DNA of 64,000 nucleotides from Halichoerus grypus (GCF_964656455.1 NC_135719.1:73396283-73460282); one strand, 5' to 3'. Positions 24,418 through 36,164 are shown, counted from the stretch's first letter. Notes: generated by a model from the sequence alone, not told the origin. A program made the numbers and translations.

Positions 24418-24465
<48 letters not shown>
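24418..24465. repeat. (AT)24 microsatellite
   Basis: A perfect run of alternating A and T of about 48 bp, followed by a T-run. Alternating AT of this length can form cruciforms and is usually length-variable. Confidence 0.97.
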
Positions 24466-24468
<3 letters not shown>

Positions 24469-24469
24469 T

Positions 24470-25980
24470 TATGATAAAAAGTATTTATGGGAAGTTCACA
24501 GCTAAAATGAGAGATATAGAGTCAAAAAGGAAGTAGAGAGACCTGGAACACCTAGTTTTGTGTTCAGTTCCATGACACCAGGGACTCCAATGTATAAACA
24601 AAACCAAAAGGGGAAATTAAATTTGTCAGCTAGAAAATTTTATTTAAAAAATAGTCACAGTTATAGGAAATATTAAAGATTGTGTGACACCGGATAGCCT
24701 TTATTTATCTGCCTTTTCATTGCCACAGAGTACATGTTAACCTTGAGAGCACCTGAAAAAAATTCAAGACATCTGAGTCCTTGATTTCCTATTTACTTTC
24801 AATAATAACTCAGGTTTTGTGTCAAAATACTAATAAATATTGCCAAAAAGAGAAATTATTTCTGGACTTTGTTTCTTCAGGGGATGATATCACATTAAAA
24901 CTTGGCAGAAAATGTGTTTGTTAAATATTAACTTCAATGGCTTGAAAGGAAAAATATTGAGAACCAAAATATGTTGGACAAATAACATTATATCTTCACG
25001 TATCTAGGGCGAATCTAGTCATAAAGTAGAATCTTTAGTGATGTATGTCCCAGTGGGACAGTACTATTTCAGTATATTTTGTTTGTTTGTTGCACTATTC
25101 TCTGCATCACTCTAATGTTTATTGCATTTTGGTGTATATTTAATCTTTATTGCTTTTTCTCTAAATTGTTTTATTTATAAGTTTGGGGTCCACAGAGTAC
25201 TGTCCATCCCAATTTGTGGCAGTGCCATCTAGTGGCAGAATGATGGCTTTTTCTCACTAGATTTAAGTGGGGTAATGGATGAAGAGCATGCTGGGAGCAG
25301 AAGCCATTTTGGGAAGCACAGCGCTTGCCTAAAATGGACTAAGACTCAAATTCCACTTATGTAATACTTTATCTGCTTTCTGTGCATCTTTTATTTTTTT
25401 GTAAGAAAAGTTTTATAGGAAGAAGGTAATAACCAAGGACAATTTGTCAATTCAATTTCTTTATGAAGACTTATGGTAGCATCTTGTATTCAATGAAAGC
25501 TAGTAATTTTCGTATATCTATGTTCAGTCGCTCCTTTGACTGCTCATCAAATTGATAAGATTATTGTTTTATAGAATTTACACCTTAATTGGCTCCCCAG
25601 TCTGTTTTCTTTCCCCACATAAGTTTTCTTAAACCATTCCATATGAGAATCTCATTTTTAAAGATGTCTAAAAGAGGAGATATAAGAGCTTATTTATTTC
25701 CAGTGTTAAACAACTGAAGGAAAATATTCTTCATACTAGGTACTTCCCAAATGTTGTATGCTATATTTAATTCCATTTCCTTTTTTTTTTCTTCCTGTTT
25801 TCATTAGAACTTACTTCTGGGAAATTAAAGTTGGTTTTGTTGCCCTAAATTTGCCCAGTGAATTACATGTTTTCCCCCAGACTTTTCTATACTTACCACT
25901 GTGACTAGGCTTCTGCCTTATGAATCAGTTGGACCTGGAGTCCTGACATTGAAACTCAGCCAAAGTTCTTGATCTTCAGA
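24470..25980. other. Unassigned AT-rich sequence
   Basis: No gene or repeat recognised in 1.5 kb. Confidence 0.4.
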
Positions 25981-25984
25981 AATA

Positions 25985-26180
25985 CAGGTTCTAGAATCAA
26001 AGAAGTTGGTGCCATTTCTTAGTTGTGTGACCTTGGGTAAAATAATTAACTTTTAAAAGTCTATTTTATTATCTATAAAATATACTTTTTAGAACATGGT
26101 TTTGAAGATTGAGTACTTCTACATTTCTTGGCATAGAGTAAGCACTTAATGCATTTCAGGGGTTATTATTATTGTACATC
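25985..26180 (+). mobile_element. MIR SINE, sense strand
   Basis: The order 'ggttctagaatcaaag', 'tcttagttgtgtgaccttgg', 'ttattatctataaaatat' and 'ggcatagagtaagcacttaa' matches MIR. Confidence 0.75.
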
Positions 26181-26655
26181 TCTTCCTGCTTGAGGCTGGA
26201 TTCTGTCCCCTCTAGCTATAGTTCCAGCTTCAAATGGGATGGATAGGACTGTTGTGAGGAGATTCCTGTGCACTGGCCATGCCCTTCAGGGGACAGTTAT
26301 GCAGCTGCATCAGTTTTCCTAGCCAGAGCCAACTCCCTACCGTTCACTTTCTGTTCCCTGACAGTCCTCCTTTAAAGGCCCAGTATGATTCAGAGGAGAT
26401 CTCACTTGGGTTATAAATGGCAGATTCTACCCCCCCCTCCTTTTTTTAAACCTGCTTCTATCATCTGATGGTTAATGGGGTTAGAAACTAATGGGAAGGT
26501 GACATCTGTATGTGGTTTACTTCATGAAAAGATCTATAGCTACTGATGCTCAAAGCAGGAACTCAAATAAAAATGAGACTCTTACAAAGAAACCACTTTT
26601 GAACATAGCTTTTACAAGCAAACCAAGAGTTAGTGTGTGATTCTCTGTTCTACAC
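26181..26655. other. Unassigned sequence
   Basis: No feature recognised. A C7 run at about 26430-26438 precedes a T-run. Confidence 0.4.
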
Positions 26656-26657
26656 TA

Positions 26658-26746
26658 TCTTCTTCTTCTTCTTTCTTCTTCCTTCTTCCTTCTCCTTCTC
26701 CTCCTTCTCCTCCTCCTTCTTCTTCTTCTTCTTCTTGCTTCTTCTT
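26658..26746. repeat. Polypyrimidine (CTT/CTC)n tract
   Basis: About 89 bp of almost pure C and T on the forward strand, made of TTC, CTTC and CTCC units and broken by one G near 26737. Its translation gives the serine- and phenylalanine-rich frames at 26633-26980 and 26637-26837, which are not genes. Confidence 0.95.
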
Positions 26747-26821
26747 AGTATTATTTTGGATAGTAAGAGTGTGTCTCCCTTTTTGGCATCTGAGGAAAAA
26801 CTGCTTTATTCAAAATTCCTT

Positions 26822-27023
26822 TTTTTTAAGATCTTAAAAAAATTATTTGTTTATTTAACAGTGAGAGAGGGAGTGAGCACAAGCAGGGGAAGCAGAAGAG
26901 GGAGAGGGAGAAGCAGGCTCCCCGCTGAGCAGGGAGGCCGATGCGGGGCTCGATCCCAGGACCCTGGCATCATGACCTGAGTTGAAGGCAGACACTTAAC
27001 CATCTGAGTCACCCATGCGCCCC
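26822..27023 (-). mobile_element. CAN/SINEC SINE, antisense
   Basis: Reverse strand: head at 27004-27023, B-box region near 26950-26960, CT-rich middle (AG-rich as printed), diverged A-tail at 26822-26850. The flanking repeat tcaaaattc(c)ttt is at 26810-26821 and 27024-27035, with one extra C. It lies 75 bp beyond the polypyrimidine tract. Confidence 0.93.
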
Positions 27024-27035
27024 TCAAAATTCTTT

Positions 27036-27445
27036 GACAACAGTGTCCATGGCTTATTTTTCTCCATAGCTCATATAGAGCTTAGTACAAAGTCTCTCAT
27101 GTGATAGATGCTTCTTAAATATTGGTTGAGAGAAGTGACTACCTCCCTCAAACAGCCCTTCTAGAAAGACCATTTCAGGAAGCAAAGACACCCAAGTTTG
27201 ATGGTTGATACAGATATACCAGGCCCTGAATATTTTGAAGTTGACTTTTGTCATTAGTATCATTGTAGCTTCCTCCAATACCTTCCTGACAGTTTTCATA
27301 GAAATTCAAACTACACATAATCATAAGTTGTTTTTGATTTTTTGACAATAGGATATTATTATTTCATGCTTTATTCAGGTGTACCAACCTAATTCAGAAA
27401 TCTAGGTATGTCTGAGAAAGAGAACTACAGTTTTATAAATAATAG
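27036..27445. other. Unassigned sequence
   Basis: No feature recognised. The 81-codon reverse frame at 27054-27299 has no family features. Confidence 0.4.
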
Positions 27446-27457
27446 CTAGCCTGAGTG

Positions 27458-27660
27458 GTTTTTTTTTTTTTTTATGATTTATGTATTTATTTTAGAGAGG
27501 GGGGAGAGGCAAAGGGAGAGTGAGATACATTTGCAAGCAGACTCTGCACTGCACCGTTGAGCAGGAGCCCGACACAGGGCTTGATCTAATGACCCTGAGA
27601 TCATGACCTGAGCAGAAACCAAGATTCAGATTCCTAACCAACTGCGCCACCCAGGCACCC
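27458..27660 (-). mobile_element. CAN/SINEC SINE, older subtype, antisense
   Basis: Reverse head 'ggggtgcctgggtggcgcag' at about 27641-27660. The body differs from the other copies ('gaatcttggtttctgctcag' in sense), pointing to an older subtype. The flanking 12-bp repeat ctagcctgagtg is at 27446-27457 and 27661-27672. Confidence 0.93.
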
Positions 27661-27717
27661 CTAGCCTGAGTGTTTTTTATTATTCTTCCATGTGCCAGTC
27701 AATAGGCCATATGTTTT

Positions 27718-27903
27718 TTTTTTTTTTTTTAAAGATTTTATTTATTTATTCATGAGAGACAGAGAGAGAGAGAGAGAGAGAAGCAGAGGGAGAAACAGGC
27801 TCCCAAGGAGCAGGGAGCCCGATGCGGGACTCGATCCCAGGACCCTGGGATCATGACCTGAGCCGAAGGCAGACGCTCAACCATCTGAGCCACCCAGGCG
27901 CCC
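27718..27903 (-). mobile_element. CAN/SINEC SINE, antisense, young
   Basis: Full-length copy with the (GA)n-type run at 27761-27780 and a clean head at 27884-27903. The 17-bp repeat aataggccatatgtttt at 27701-27717 and 27904-27920 is perfect. It starts only about 45 bp from the duplication of the previous SINE. Confidence 0.96.
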
Positions 27904-27920
27904 AATAGGCCATATGTTTT

Positions 27921-28148
27921 ATTCCTCACCCTCATAATATCAATGTTTTATCATAATATCAATGAAAGTTTGATGCCTGGAAAACATCAAACTTTTCTGG
28001 ATAAAATTTGGTCCAGCACTCTGCTCATCAAATCTCTTAATAGGAAGAATTATTTTGAAGACTTTGCAAATAGAATTGTGTATTTTCCTTACCTAGTTCA
28101 GTTTTCTGCATGAGCCCAAGATCAGTGTGTATTTATTTATTCTTTTCC
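27921..28148. other. Unassigned short stretch
   Basis: Between the SINE and the next L2 relic no feature is seen, apart from the repeated 'tcataatatcaatg' at about 27931-27946 and 27950-27965. Confidence 0.4.
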
Positions 28149-28480
28149 TTATTTATTCATTAGCTCATTTATGTAGCCAACATTTAGTGAGTGCTTTCTA
28201 CGTGCCAGGGCACAGGAGAATTCTTGCAGATCAGAAACATCAATTAAGTACTATCCTAACCATGATGAGCTCACAATCCCATAAATTGGAGAGGCAGGTA
28301 AACAAATACTTTGTCATTGCAATGTGACCTGTGGCCAGGTGAGATGGAAAGAGATCTTTGGGAGTACAGAGGGAGGCACATTCTGTAATAGCTGTAAAAG
28401 ACTGTACACTGAGGTGGAAGGGGTAAGCTTCAGTGTGGGTCTGTATAGGAACCGGAGGTTTACCAGATGAAGAAATGGAG
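28149..28480 (-). mobile_element. L2 3' end, antisense
   Basis: Antisense L2 order: 'atttattcattagctcattt', 'catttagtgagtgctttcta', 'cgtgccagggcacagg', 'gatgagctcacaatcccata' and 'gggagtacagagggaggcac'. Short frame 28127-28327 is noise. Confidence 0.6.
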
Positions 28481-28911
28481 GAATTAGTATAGTCTCCTGA
28501 GAGGATTATTAACCTTTTGGCCTTTACTCTAATATAATTAATTATTTAATCAGATATTTTTTTACAGAAAGGCTAAAGTAAACATGGAACAGTTGACTGA
28601 GTTTACCTAAGGACGGTAGTTATGTAGAAAAGTAATTATTAGAGTAATTTTGCTCACCCATTCTGCCAAATACTAAAAATAATTCAGATTCACTCATTCT
28701 ATTTAACCTAAGCACTTTGGGTGGGCTTTCCTTTGCAGGGACAGGAAAACCAAGTAAAGGGACAAGTTGCCACAATTGCTAATGGCCAAAGCTAAAAGTC
28801 ATTAGGAGATTGAGATTTACCTTTTCCCATTATGGAGAACTAGTTATACATAGCGATGGTGCTTGATAAACCAGACTGTGATTTGTCTTTTTAGATCTAA
28901 CCATATATTTG
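28481..28911. other. Unassigned sequence
   Basis: No feature recognised. Confidence 0.4.
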
Positions 28912-29200
28912 TTTCATTCATTCATTCGATCAGTCCACAGATATTTACTGAGTACCTCTTATATGCTAGGTATTGTTCCGAGTGCTAGAGATTTAACAGT
29001 GAAAAGGACAAAGTCCTACCCTCAAGGAAATCTACATTTAATTGTGTGTGTGTATGTTTGGGTGCGGCACAGGGAGAGAGTATAATTGAAAAAATATGAA
29101 AAATACGTATAATATGATAAGGCATAACACCATACAAAATGTAGTTGAATAATTTTGGTAATGTTAAGTGCTATGATAAAAAAAGTAGGGAAGAGGATTA
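28912..29200 (-). mobile_element. L2 3' end, antisense, ended by a SINE
   Basis: Antisense L2 3' end: 'cattcattcattcgatcagt', 'gatatttactgagtacctct', 'gctaggtattgttccgagtg', 'ctcaaggaaatctacattta' and 'gttaagtgctatgataaaaa'. A short TG-rich run interrupts at 29044-29056. The SINE at 29216 has inserted at its right end. Confidence 0.65.
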
Positions 29201-29215
29201 GAAAGTATTAGTGTG

Positions 29216-29429
29216 GGGCGCCAGGGTGGCTCAGTCAGTTGAACGTCTGACTCTTGATTTTGGCTCAGGTCATGATCTCAGGATTGTGAGATTGAGTTCT
29301 GAGTTGGGCTCTGTGCTCAGTGTGGAGTCTCCTTAAGATTCTCTCTCCCCGTCTCCCTCTGCCTCTCCTACCCCCCCCCCCCGCTGCCCTCTCTCTAAAA
29401 TAAATAAATAATTTTTTTTTTTTTTTAAA
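29216..29429 (+). mobile_element. CAN/SINEC SINE, older subtype, sense strand
   Basis: Head 'gggcgccagggtggctcag', body with 'gactcttgattttggctcag' (an old, widely shared carnivore subtype), CT-rich middle with a C12 run at 29371-29382, AATAAATAA tail and an odd T-run at 29412-29426 where an A-run is expected. The 15-bp repeat gaaagtattagtgtg is at 29201-29215 and 29430-29444. Confidence 0.94.
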
Positions 29430-29444
29430 GAAAGTATTAGTGTG

Positions 29445-30060
29445 TCAGGGCTTCCTGAAACTACTATCAGGTTCAGTGTTTCATTAGAAGGACTCACAGA
29501 ATTCGGAAGACTGTTATACTCACTATTATGTTTTGTTACAGCAAAGGAATCAGACTAAAATTAACAAGGAAAAAAGATGCATAGGACAGAGTCCAGAAGA
29601 AACCAGGAGTAAGCTTCCAGTTGTCCTATCCCAATGGGGTCACAGGGCTAGTACTGAAATTTCCTAACGCTGACGTGTGTAAAACTTGCAAAGTATTTCC
29701 AGCCAGGGAAACTCACCCAAGCCTTGGTGTCCAGGGTTTTTACTGGGGTCAGTCATGTAGGCATGTAGCACCTTCATGACTGAATTTAGCTACCCAGTCT
29801 CCAGGCTCCTAAAGGTCAAGCTGCTACAGTGTGGCCCAAAGCCCAGGCACACAAAAATAGGCATTCACCATAAATCACATTGTTAGCCTAAACTATTTGG
29901 CATAGTCCAAAGCCTCAGGTACACAAAGACGCTGTTGTCAGGTAGGATACTCCAAGGGCTCAGAGTTCATCTCGCAGGAGCTGGACCAAGGGCCAGTCCT
30001 GAAGACGATGGAAAGTACAGGGTTTGAGCAGTTTAGGTATGCTAAGTTAACCCTTTACTT
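29445..30060 (-). mobile_element. LTR relic, antisense (ERV-type, family not named)
   Basis: The sequence reads like a reversed LTR: 'aaggactcacagaattcgga', 'ttgttacagcaaaggaatca', 'gaagaaaccaggagtaagct', 'ccagggaaactcacccaagc', 'tgtccagggtttttactg' and 'ggaccaagggccagtcctga'. I recall this order from ERVL-like LTRs but cannot fix the family. No gag, pol or env sequence is visible. Confidence 0.45.
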
Positions 30061-30112
30061 TACAAAGAGAGGCAGAAGGATTTTCTAATAGGGGTTTTCC
30101 TTCTAATCTCTT

Positions 30113-30313
30113 TATTTTTATTTATTTTTTAAAGATTTTATTTATTTATCTGACAGAGAGAAAGAACAAGCAGGGGGAGCAACAGGCAGAGGGAGAGGGA
30201 GAAACAGACTCACTGTTGAGCAGGGAGCTCAATGTGGGGCTCCATCCCAGGACCCTGGGATCATGACCTGAGCTGGAGGCAGATGCTTAACCGACTGAGC
30301 CACCCAGCCGCCC
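30113..30313 (-). mobile_element. CAN/SINEC SINE, antisense
   Basis: Full copy in reverse: tail at 30113-30145, AG-rich middle, B-box region near 30235-30250 and head at 30294-30313. The 10-bp repeat ctaatctctt is at 30103-30112 and 30314-30323. The forward frame starting at 30232 is read-through of it. Confidence 0.93.
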
Positions 30314-30438
30314 CTAATCTCTTCTTTAAGTGTAACCCAGAAATGTACATTTCTTGGCTCCTAGTTCCTCCTGTGCTAGCCTGCTTTGTCTCTTATTTCA
30401 AGACACTAGTAAGCACCAGTTTGTGTCAGGGCACACAC

Positions 30439-30468
30439 ATGTGTGTGTGTATGTGTGTGTGTGTGTGT
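30439..30468. repeat. (TG)n microsatellite, imperfect
   Basis: About 15 TG units with two interruptions (TA and TC). Confidence 0.95.
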
Positions 30469-31454
30469 CTGTATGGACATTCTAGTACAAGCTACCAGAA
30501 TCTTCAGTACCTGTTTTCCCAGGGCAACAATGATTAATGCTCATTCTATTAAATTAGTGCCTATGTCTCAGTGAACTTATTTGTTGGTAACAATGTTCTT
30601 TGCCATGTGTGGACTGATCCATGTATCCTGACCCTAAATATACAATTTATAATTTATTTCATTACATATTTTATAAGAGTCAACACTGAGAAACATAAAG
30701 CTTTTCTTTTCCTAGTTTTTAATAGTGACATCAGTTGACCTAGACCTTGAATTCAAAAGAGTATCTGTGTGCTGGAGATGACAGGGACTGGAAGGAAGAA
30801 AGGTATAGGAGATACCTCTAGCTATAGAAGAAAATTCTACAATTGATAGCTCTTTGTATATTAGGAGCTTAAAAAAAATCTGCATCCCCCAAAAGTAAAG
30901 TGCAACCTGTTGTATACCATGCCATATGTGTATTCATAGAAAACAAATATGTATGTCATTATAGCCTCTCTTTTAAGTTATTATGCTTGACAAAATTTAG
31001 ATCTTTCTGAAAACACATTCATTTTCATCTCCCAGAAAGTGGACAGTGGAGGGCTAAGCCCTTTCCTTCTGCTTCTAATATGGTGTGTTTGTACTTGAGG
31101 GAAAACCCATAGTTGTGAAAAGTAGAGAAAAAAAAAATGAAGGGCCAGCTCTGTTTTATGATAGGGAGGGCTTAAATTAATGAACCTATTCCCCTGAGCT
31201 GGAAGACAAGTATCAACTCTGTGAAGGGGAGGAAGACTTCCTCTTCCATACCTGTCTTTGAGCAACTGGTTTCAGAGAATGTTACATACATGCATCATCA
31301 CTACTGTCCACACTGACCACACCTTTTGCTTGTGATACCTTTCTTGTGAACAGGGAGCCTTTCTAGTGAACAGAGAGTTTTATGTGGGAAGAAAATCTTT
31401 ATCATGTACTAGAGTTACTTAATACGTGTTACTTAATAGTAAAACAAGGTTGCC

Positions 31455-31508
31455 CTATTACATATACATATAATACATATATATACATACATATAATACA
31501 CACATACA
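31455..31508. repeat. Imperfect TA/CA-rich microsatellite
   Basis: ATACAT, ATATAC and ACACAT units alternate without a fixed period. Confidence 0.8.
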
Positions 31509-31795
31509 TTGACTTAGCTAATTTAACAGGGAAGGTTCATATAAAACAGTTTCACTTCATTTATACCAATCGTTAACTAGTTTTCTAATTTTTTGATGTT
31601 CACGATGTTGCCACTTTAAGTGGAGCTGTCTGTATTTATTCCAGAGTTTTTTGTTGGAATTTCTAATTACTACTCTTATCTACCCATTTTCCTTACAGCT
31701 TTCAGCACCACTTCATGCAGTACCGATTTGAGTGAGGCATATTAATTTGTCTGACAATCTGCACATTTGTGTCCTAAAGTCTTCTCCAATCTCTT

Positions 31796-32825
31796 CTTCA
31801 CCTTGGTTGTTTTATAGACATTTTTCCTTCTCTGTCAAATCTCTGATTGTGCTCCCCGTCCACACTCTTAGCTGATTACCAGCACTCCTACTTATGAAAT
31901 CCTGGTTGCTCCCGTTGTGCGCTGCCCCCACCACCTTCATTCAGACGTCCTTCATCACTTTCCCACACATCCTCCTCTGTGTGTTCAGCTTCTCCTTTCC
32001 CACTGAGCCTTTCCTCTCAGCTCAGCCTGCCCACGTGCTCAGATCTTGGACTCTAAAACCCACGGCCCGTCCACACCTGTTGCCGCTGCTCTGGCTTCTC
32101 CCTGCCTGGTCTCACCTCACTAGGCACCCGTGGATGGCTGCCTGGCTGTTCTCCTGCCTCACTTTTTTCACCTTTCCCATCTATTCATCACACTGCTGAC
32201 TGATTAATCTTTTTAATATCCTCATGTCATTTTATTCTCAAAAACCTTTAATGGCTCCCCAGTGCTTATTAATAAAGTTCAAACTCCTTAGCTTTGCGCT
32301 TTGCCAAGCTTTCCCCATGACCTGGCTTGCTGCCAGCCTCCTCAGCTTTCTCTCCTTCTACTCACCTTTATATTCTACACCTTGGGTCCACACTACATTG
32401 TCAGCGGTGGTTCCCTGTGTATGCCCTGTGCTTCCCAATCTTCTTGTCTTGACTCACACCATCCTTCAGCCTGGATTGCTCTCTCCCTTTCAAGTATGTC
32501 TTCTTCTGCTGTCCCCTGCTACCCAAATCCCACGTTAAGGTCTAGCTCAAATTTATCCTCTCCCCAGAAGCTTCCCTAGCTAGAATTGCTCTCTTAATTC
32601 CCAATGGCTTTCTATAATAGGAGTAGTTTGTATCCCTCTTACAGTACTTATTCCATTTTGTATGGTTACTGTTTTATTTATGTATAAGCTTCATCTCTTC
32701 TAGAGTGCAAGGTCTTTAGGATAGAGTTTATACTTTGTGGTGTGTTCTGTAGGACCTATTTTTAGCATAATATCTGAAGAACACTAATGATATGTTTACT
32801 GAGTGAATAAATGAATGCATATCTC
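31796..32825 (+). mobile_element. L2 LINE, about 1 kb, sense strand
   Basis: The longest L2 in the window. Sense blocks follow the known order: 'ctgattaatctttttaatat', 'aaacctttaatggctcccca', 'aataaagttcaaactcctta', 'atgacctggcttgctgcca', 'gtatgtcttcttctgctgtc', 'aaggtctagctcaaatttat', 'ccagaagcttccctagctag', 'agtgcaaggtctttagg', and the terminal 'actgagtgaataaatgaatg'. The three overlapping forward frames at 31894-32579 are decayed L2 coding sequence or its shadows, not a host gene. Confidence 0.75.
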
Positions 32826-34824
32826 CAGAAGAAAGAACTGCTGATGGAAGTATACCTCATATCTTAACTCAGTATCTAGGTGTGAATAAATTAAAATAAT
32901 TACCCTCAGCACATCAATTCTTCCAGATATTTTGTAATTGCTCTTATCATGTAAAGCATATCAAGGTAATTGGATACAATATGTTTACGAGCTGTAAGAT
33001 ATATTACTGTCCCAGATTAAAATTTGTTTCCATCTAGATTAGTAATACTGCTTTGTAATGACCTCTGAGTCTTGCAGCAGAAGTCATTAGGGTATTTATC
33101 GGAAATAGAAATCAGATGGAAAAGCCATCATATCTTTTCCCCTATCTCTACCCTCACCTAAATGCAGAAAATAGTATCTTCAAAACATTTACTATTCTAC
33201 GGCTTTTAAAGAAAACCCCAAACTTAAAATACAAACACATTGTGTGCCTTTCTTATATTCTGACCTATAAAACTGCACACTTTAAAGTTATTTTGAAACT
33301 TGGAAATAGAAATGGGAGCATCAAAATGCAACATTGTCAACACATTTAAAAATTTTGTAGGTTTGAGCTTTCAGAAAGGAACTTATTATTTTCATTCCTC
33401 CTGCTGAAACTCCCATTTGTACTGTGTTGCCTTCCCCAAGGATCCCCAATAAGCTTCACCCATTTTCCCACCACTGAAAAGAGAGGTACCCCTAGGCTGG
33501 AGAGCAGCTCCCATTTAATAGTGCATAACAACAGAACCGGGGCTGTCAAACTCTGACAGCTTGAATGAGGGAAGATTTCAAACAATTATGAGTGGGATTT
33601 TAAATGCCTCACCTGAAATACATTGCAGAGTCCTTATCACAAAAGGGAGATACTTTGGAAACTGCCTGAAAATTCATCCAAGAGGAATTTAAGAGAAACT
33701 TGGCAGGTGCTCATGACACAACAGTTGAGAATAAGAAATGAAGCAGTGCACTGAAGGGATTTAGGGAGGTTGAACATAATCATTGATGTAAGAATGAGGC
33801 CAGGGCCCAGGAGATGGCAATCCCTGCCCTTTGTTATAAGACCTCAGGGACTGCAAGTGTCTAAACCCTTCCTTGTTTTGTGTTTCGTCTCACACCAAGC
33901 AGTGTTATTCTTATTAGCTAAAAAATGGGAATTGTCTAGTTGAGTAAAGCCTATTCCAGACTGGACAGAAGGGGACATTACTGCTATTAATACACCATTC
34001 TTTAAACACGTTCATTCATCCTGAACAGCACTCTACTCGAAAAATCCATGATCAGTGCTAGGAGGTCTGTTTGTGGGTAAAGACTTTAAGTGAATAAGTA
34101 AATACACATTCTGTTGTAGTCAGGTTCAAGGTGAGATTGTTTTTGACAAGACTTGCCCTCTCTTCTTTCCAGACAACTGTATTGGTGTGCTCTAAGGACT
34201 TACCAGCTTTACTCCCATAACATCTTGTAATTTCTTTTGGCATATTGCCCAACAATTTATTTAGACTGTTTTGGTTCTCAGACCTCTTTAAGTACACTTT
34301 TGTAAGCAACTTTATTCTTTCCCACCTTTATGAATAATCATTGTAAAGTAATTTGAAATGAAGACTTTTACAGATGAACTAAGTGAAGTTAGGTCAAGCC
34401 ACTCTAACCATTTACTTACTTTGACTTAATTTTTTTAATTTCCTAAAAAGCCAAGGAAAGAAGAATGGTTTGTTAATATCTACATGGGCCCACAATCTTT
34501 GTAATCAAAATTCCTTGAGGACAGATGTATCTTAGAATCAACAGTGTTTGGATTTTAGAAACTGAATGCAGTGCGTATATTATATACTATGATAACACCT
34601 TTAGAGGCATTTGGGCAGTACCCATAATCATTACATTAGTATTTCTGCAGTGAAATGGGTACATATTCATATCAGTTTAGGTCTCTGTTGCCACCAAATA
34701 AGTTACAAACATCTTGGTTTTCTGAAAATTTTAAGTTTCAAATTGCAGATAAGGTGCAGATATTTACTTAATTTTCTTCATTCTTTAAAACAGATAATTG
34801 TAAGCAACAACAAAACCTCCAACA
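32826..34824. other. Unassigned, repeat-poor sequence
   Basis: No gene or repeat recognised. A small perfect hairpin, ctgtcaaactctgacag, lies at about 33542-33558. The frames at 33116-33349, 33346-33585 and 34058-34309 have no recognisable features. Confidence 0.4.
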
Positions 34825-34945
34825 TTCTTTTTATTAATAAGGAAATTGAACCTCAGTGAAATTAAATAAGTCCAAGGTCACACAACTAGGAGAGAATGCA
34901 GCCTGGATGCTAATCCAGTGTCCTCTATTCTGTTTTATCACATTG
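34825..34945 (-). mobile_element. MIR SINE fragment, antisense
   Basis: The order 'aaggaaattgaacctcagtg', 'ataagtccaaggtcacacaa' and 'gcagcctggatgctaatcca' is the core of an antisense MIR. Confidence 0.75.
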
Positions 34946-36161
34946 CTTTGCCTTTTTTTTTTTTTTAATTTTTTAATAATACATGCCCACTTAGTTTTTT
35001 CCATTTTTGCCCTGGTTCTTACTGCTTTAATATCCATGGGCCATTGAAATCTTAGGTCTTTTTCTTATACAGTGCTGGTCAGGACATAATAGTAAAAACG
35101 GAAAGGTACTTGATCACAAATAGAACATGAAATCCTCTACACGGTGGCAGAGTTTAAGTCCTACATTCACTTAAGTACTGGAAATTGGTGGGCACTCCTT
35201 TTTCTTATAAAAAGGTCTTCTTAAGCTCTTAATTTAGGTAACCATGGGATGAGTATCAGTAAGTTTATGAAAAGTTGGGAGTTTTCTCAGGGTTCACAAA
35301 TTATTTTCTGAAATATTCAAAGGGAGGAAAGAAAAAAAATGTTGCAGGATTATTTTCTATAGGCATTTTTTTTTTTTTTTTTGGTCACATTAACTAGGAT
35401 CAGGTGGAAAATGTTAGTGTTTGAAGTTATATGAAGAATGTTGTTTGACATCAGGCTAGCTCTCCATATGTTTCTTAGGATTAAAAGGAAACTCTTTTAC
35501 GTATTTCTCTCCCATTACTATCACCCAACAGTTTTTGAATTATGTTATGAGAAAGAACTTAATGATGAAATGTGGGTCATCCCCTAACTTAAAGATAAGA
35601 TTGCCCAAGCGGTGGTACCCAAAGCTCTCTTTAAGGTAAAATTTTATAAAGTCTCTCAGCAACCTACTGATAACCACACTGGCAGGAGATTTTCCTTTAG
35701 ATCTAACTAGACACCTTCTTGCTGCAGTTTAAATTGATTCTTGGGCTTAATAAATGCCATCCTTGTTCATGAAGCGCAATCCATTTTGCAGTAATAAAGC
35801 TGAGGTTTGGGAAGTTTCATGATAATACACATTAGATTCGTTCTAGCTTATTGCAAAAATAATTACATCAGTGTTCAAACTTCTAAATGCCAGAGTCATC
35901 TTAATTTTTTCCTGGCCACAAAAGGCTCTATTTTTATATACAAAAACTACATACAAAAAATAGGTAACTTTACTTGTGAGTACACTTAACCCTTTCCTCA
36001 AAGGGCAAAATTGACTTGAAGATTTGAGAGCAACTTGACCATTCAGGAATGCAAAAGAAAATACCATCTCTGAAAATTCATGAGTCCCTATGCTTAAATT
36101 GTTATTGGCATTGTAAAATAGACCAAACATATTATTGTACCTATTTTTCTTAATTAAAAAA

Positions 36162-36164
<3 letters not shown>
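34946..36164. other. Unassigned sequence
   Basis: No feature apart from T-runs at 34952-34967 and 35366-35382. The opposite-strand frames at 35807-36130 are chance. Confidence 0.4.

Larger units (their letters stand above)
30324..31795. other. Unassigned sequence with two microsatellites
   Basis: No gene or interspersed repeat recognised. It contains (TG)n at 30439-30468 and a TA/CA-rich stretch at 31455-31508. The 94-codon reverse frame at 30981-31265 shows no family features. Confidence 0.4.

Noticed and set aside
26633..26980. 115-codon forward frame rich in serine and phenylalanine
   Set aside because: It is a translation of the polypyrimidine tract followed by an antisense SINE.
31894..32579. 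Three overlapping forward frames of 92-104 codons in a GC-richer region
   Set aside because: The DNA follows the L2 consensus order, so these are decayed L2 or shadow frames.
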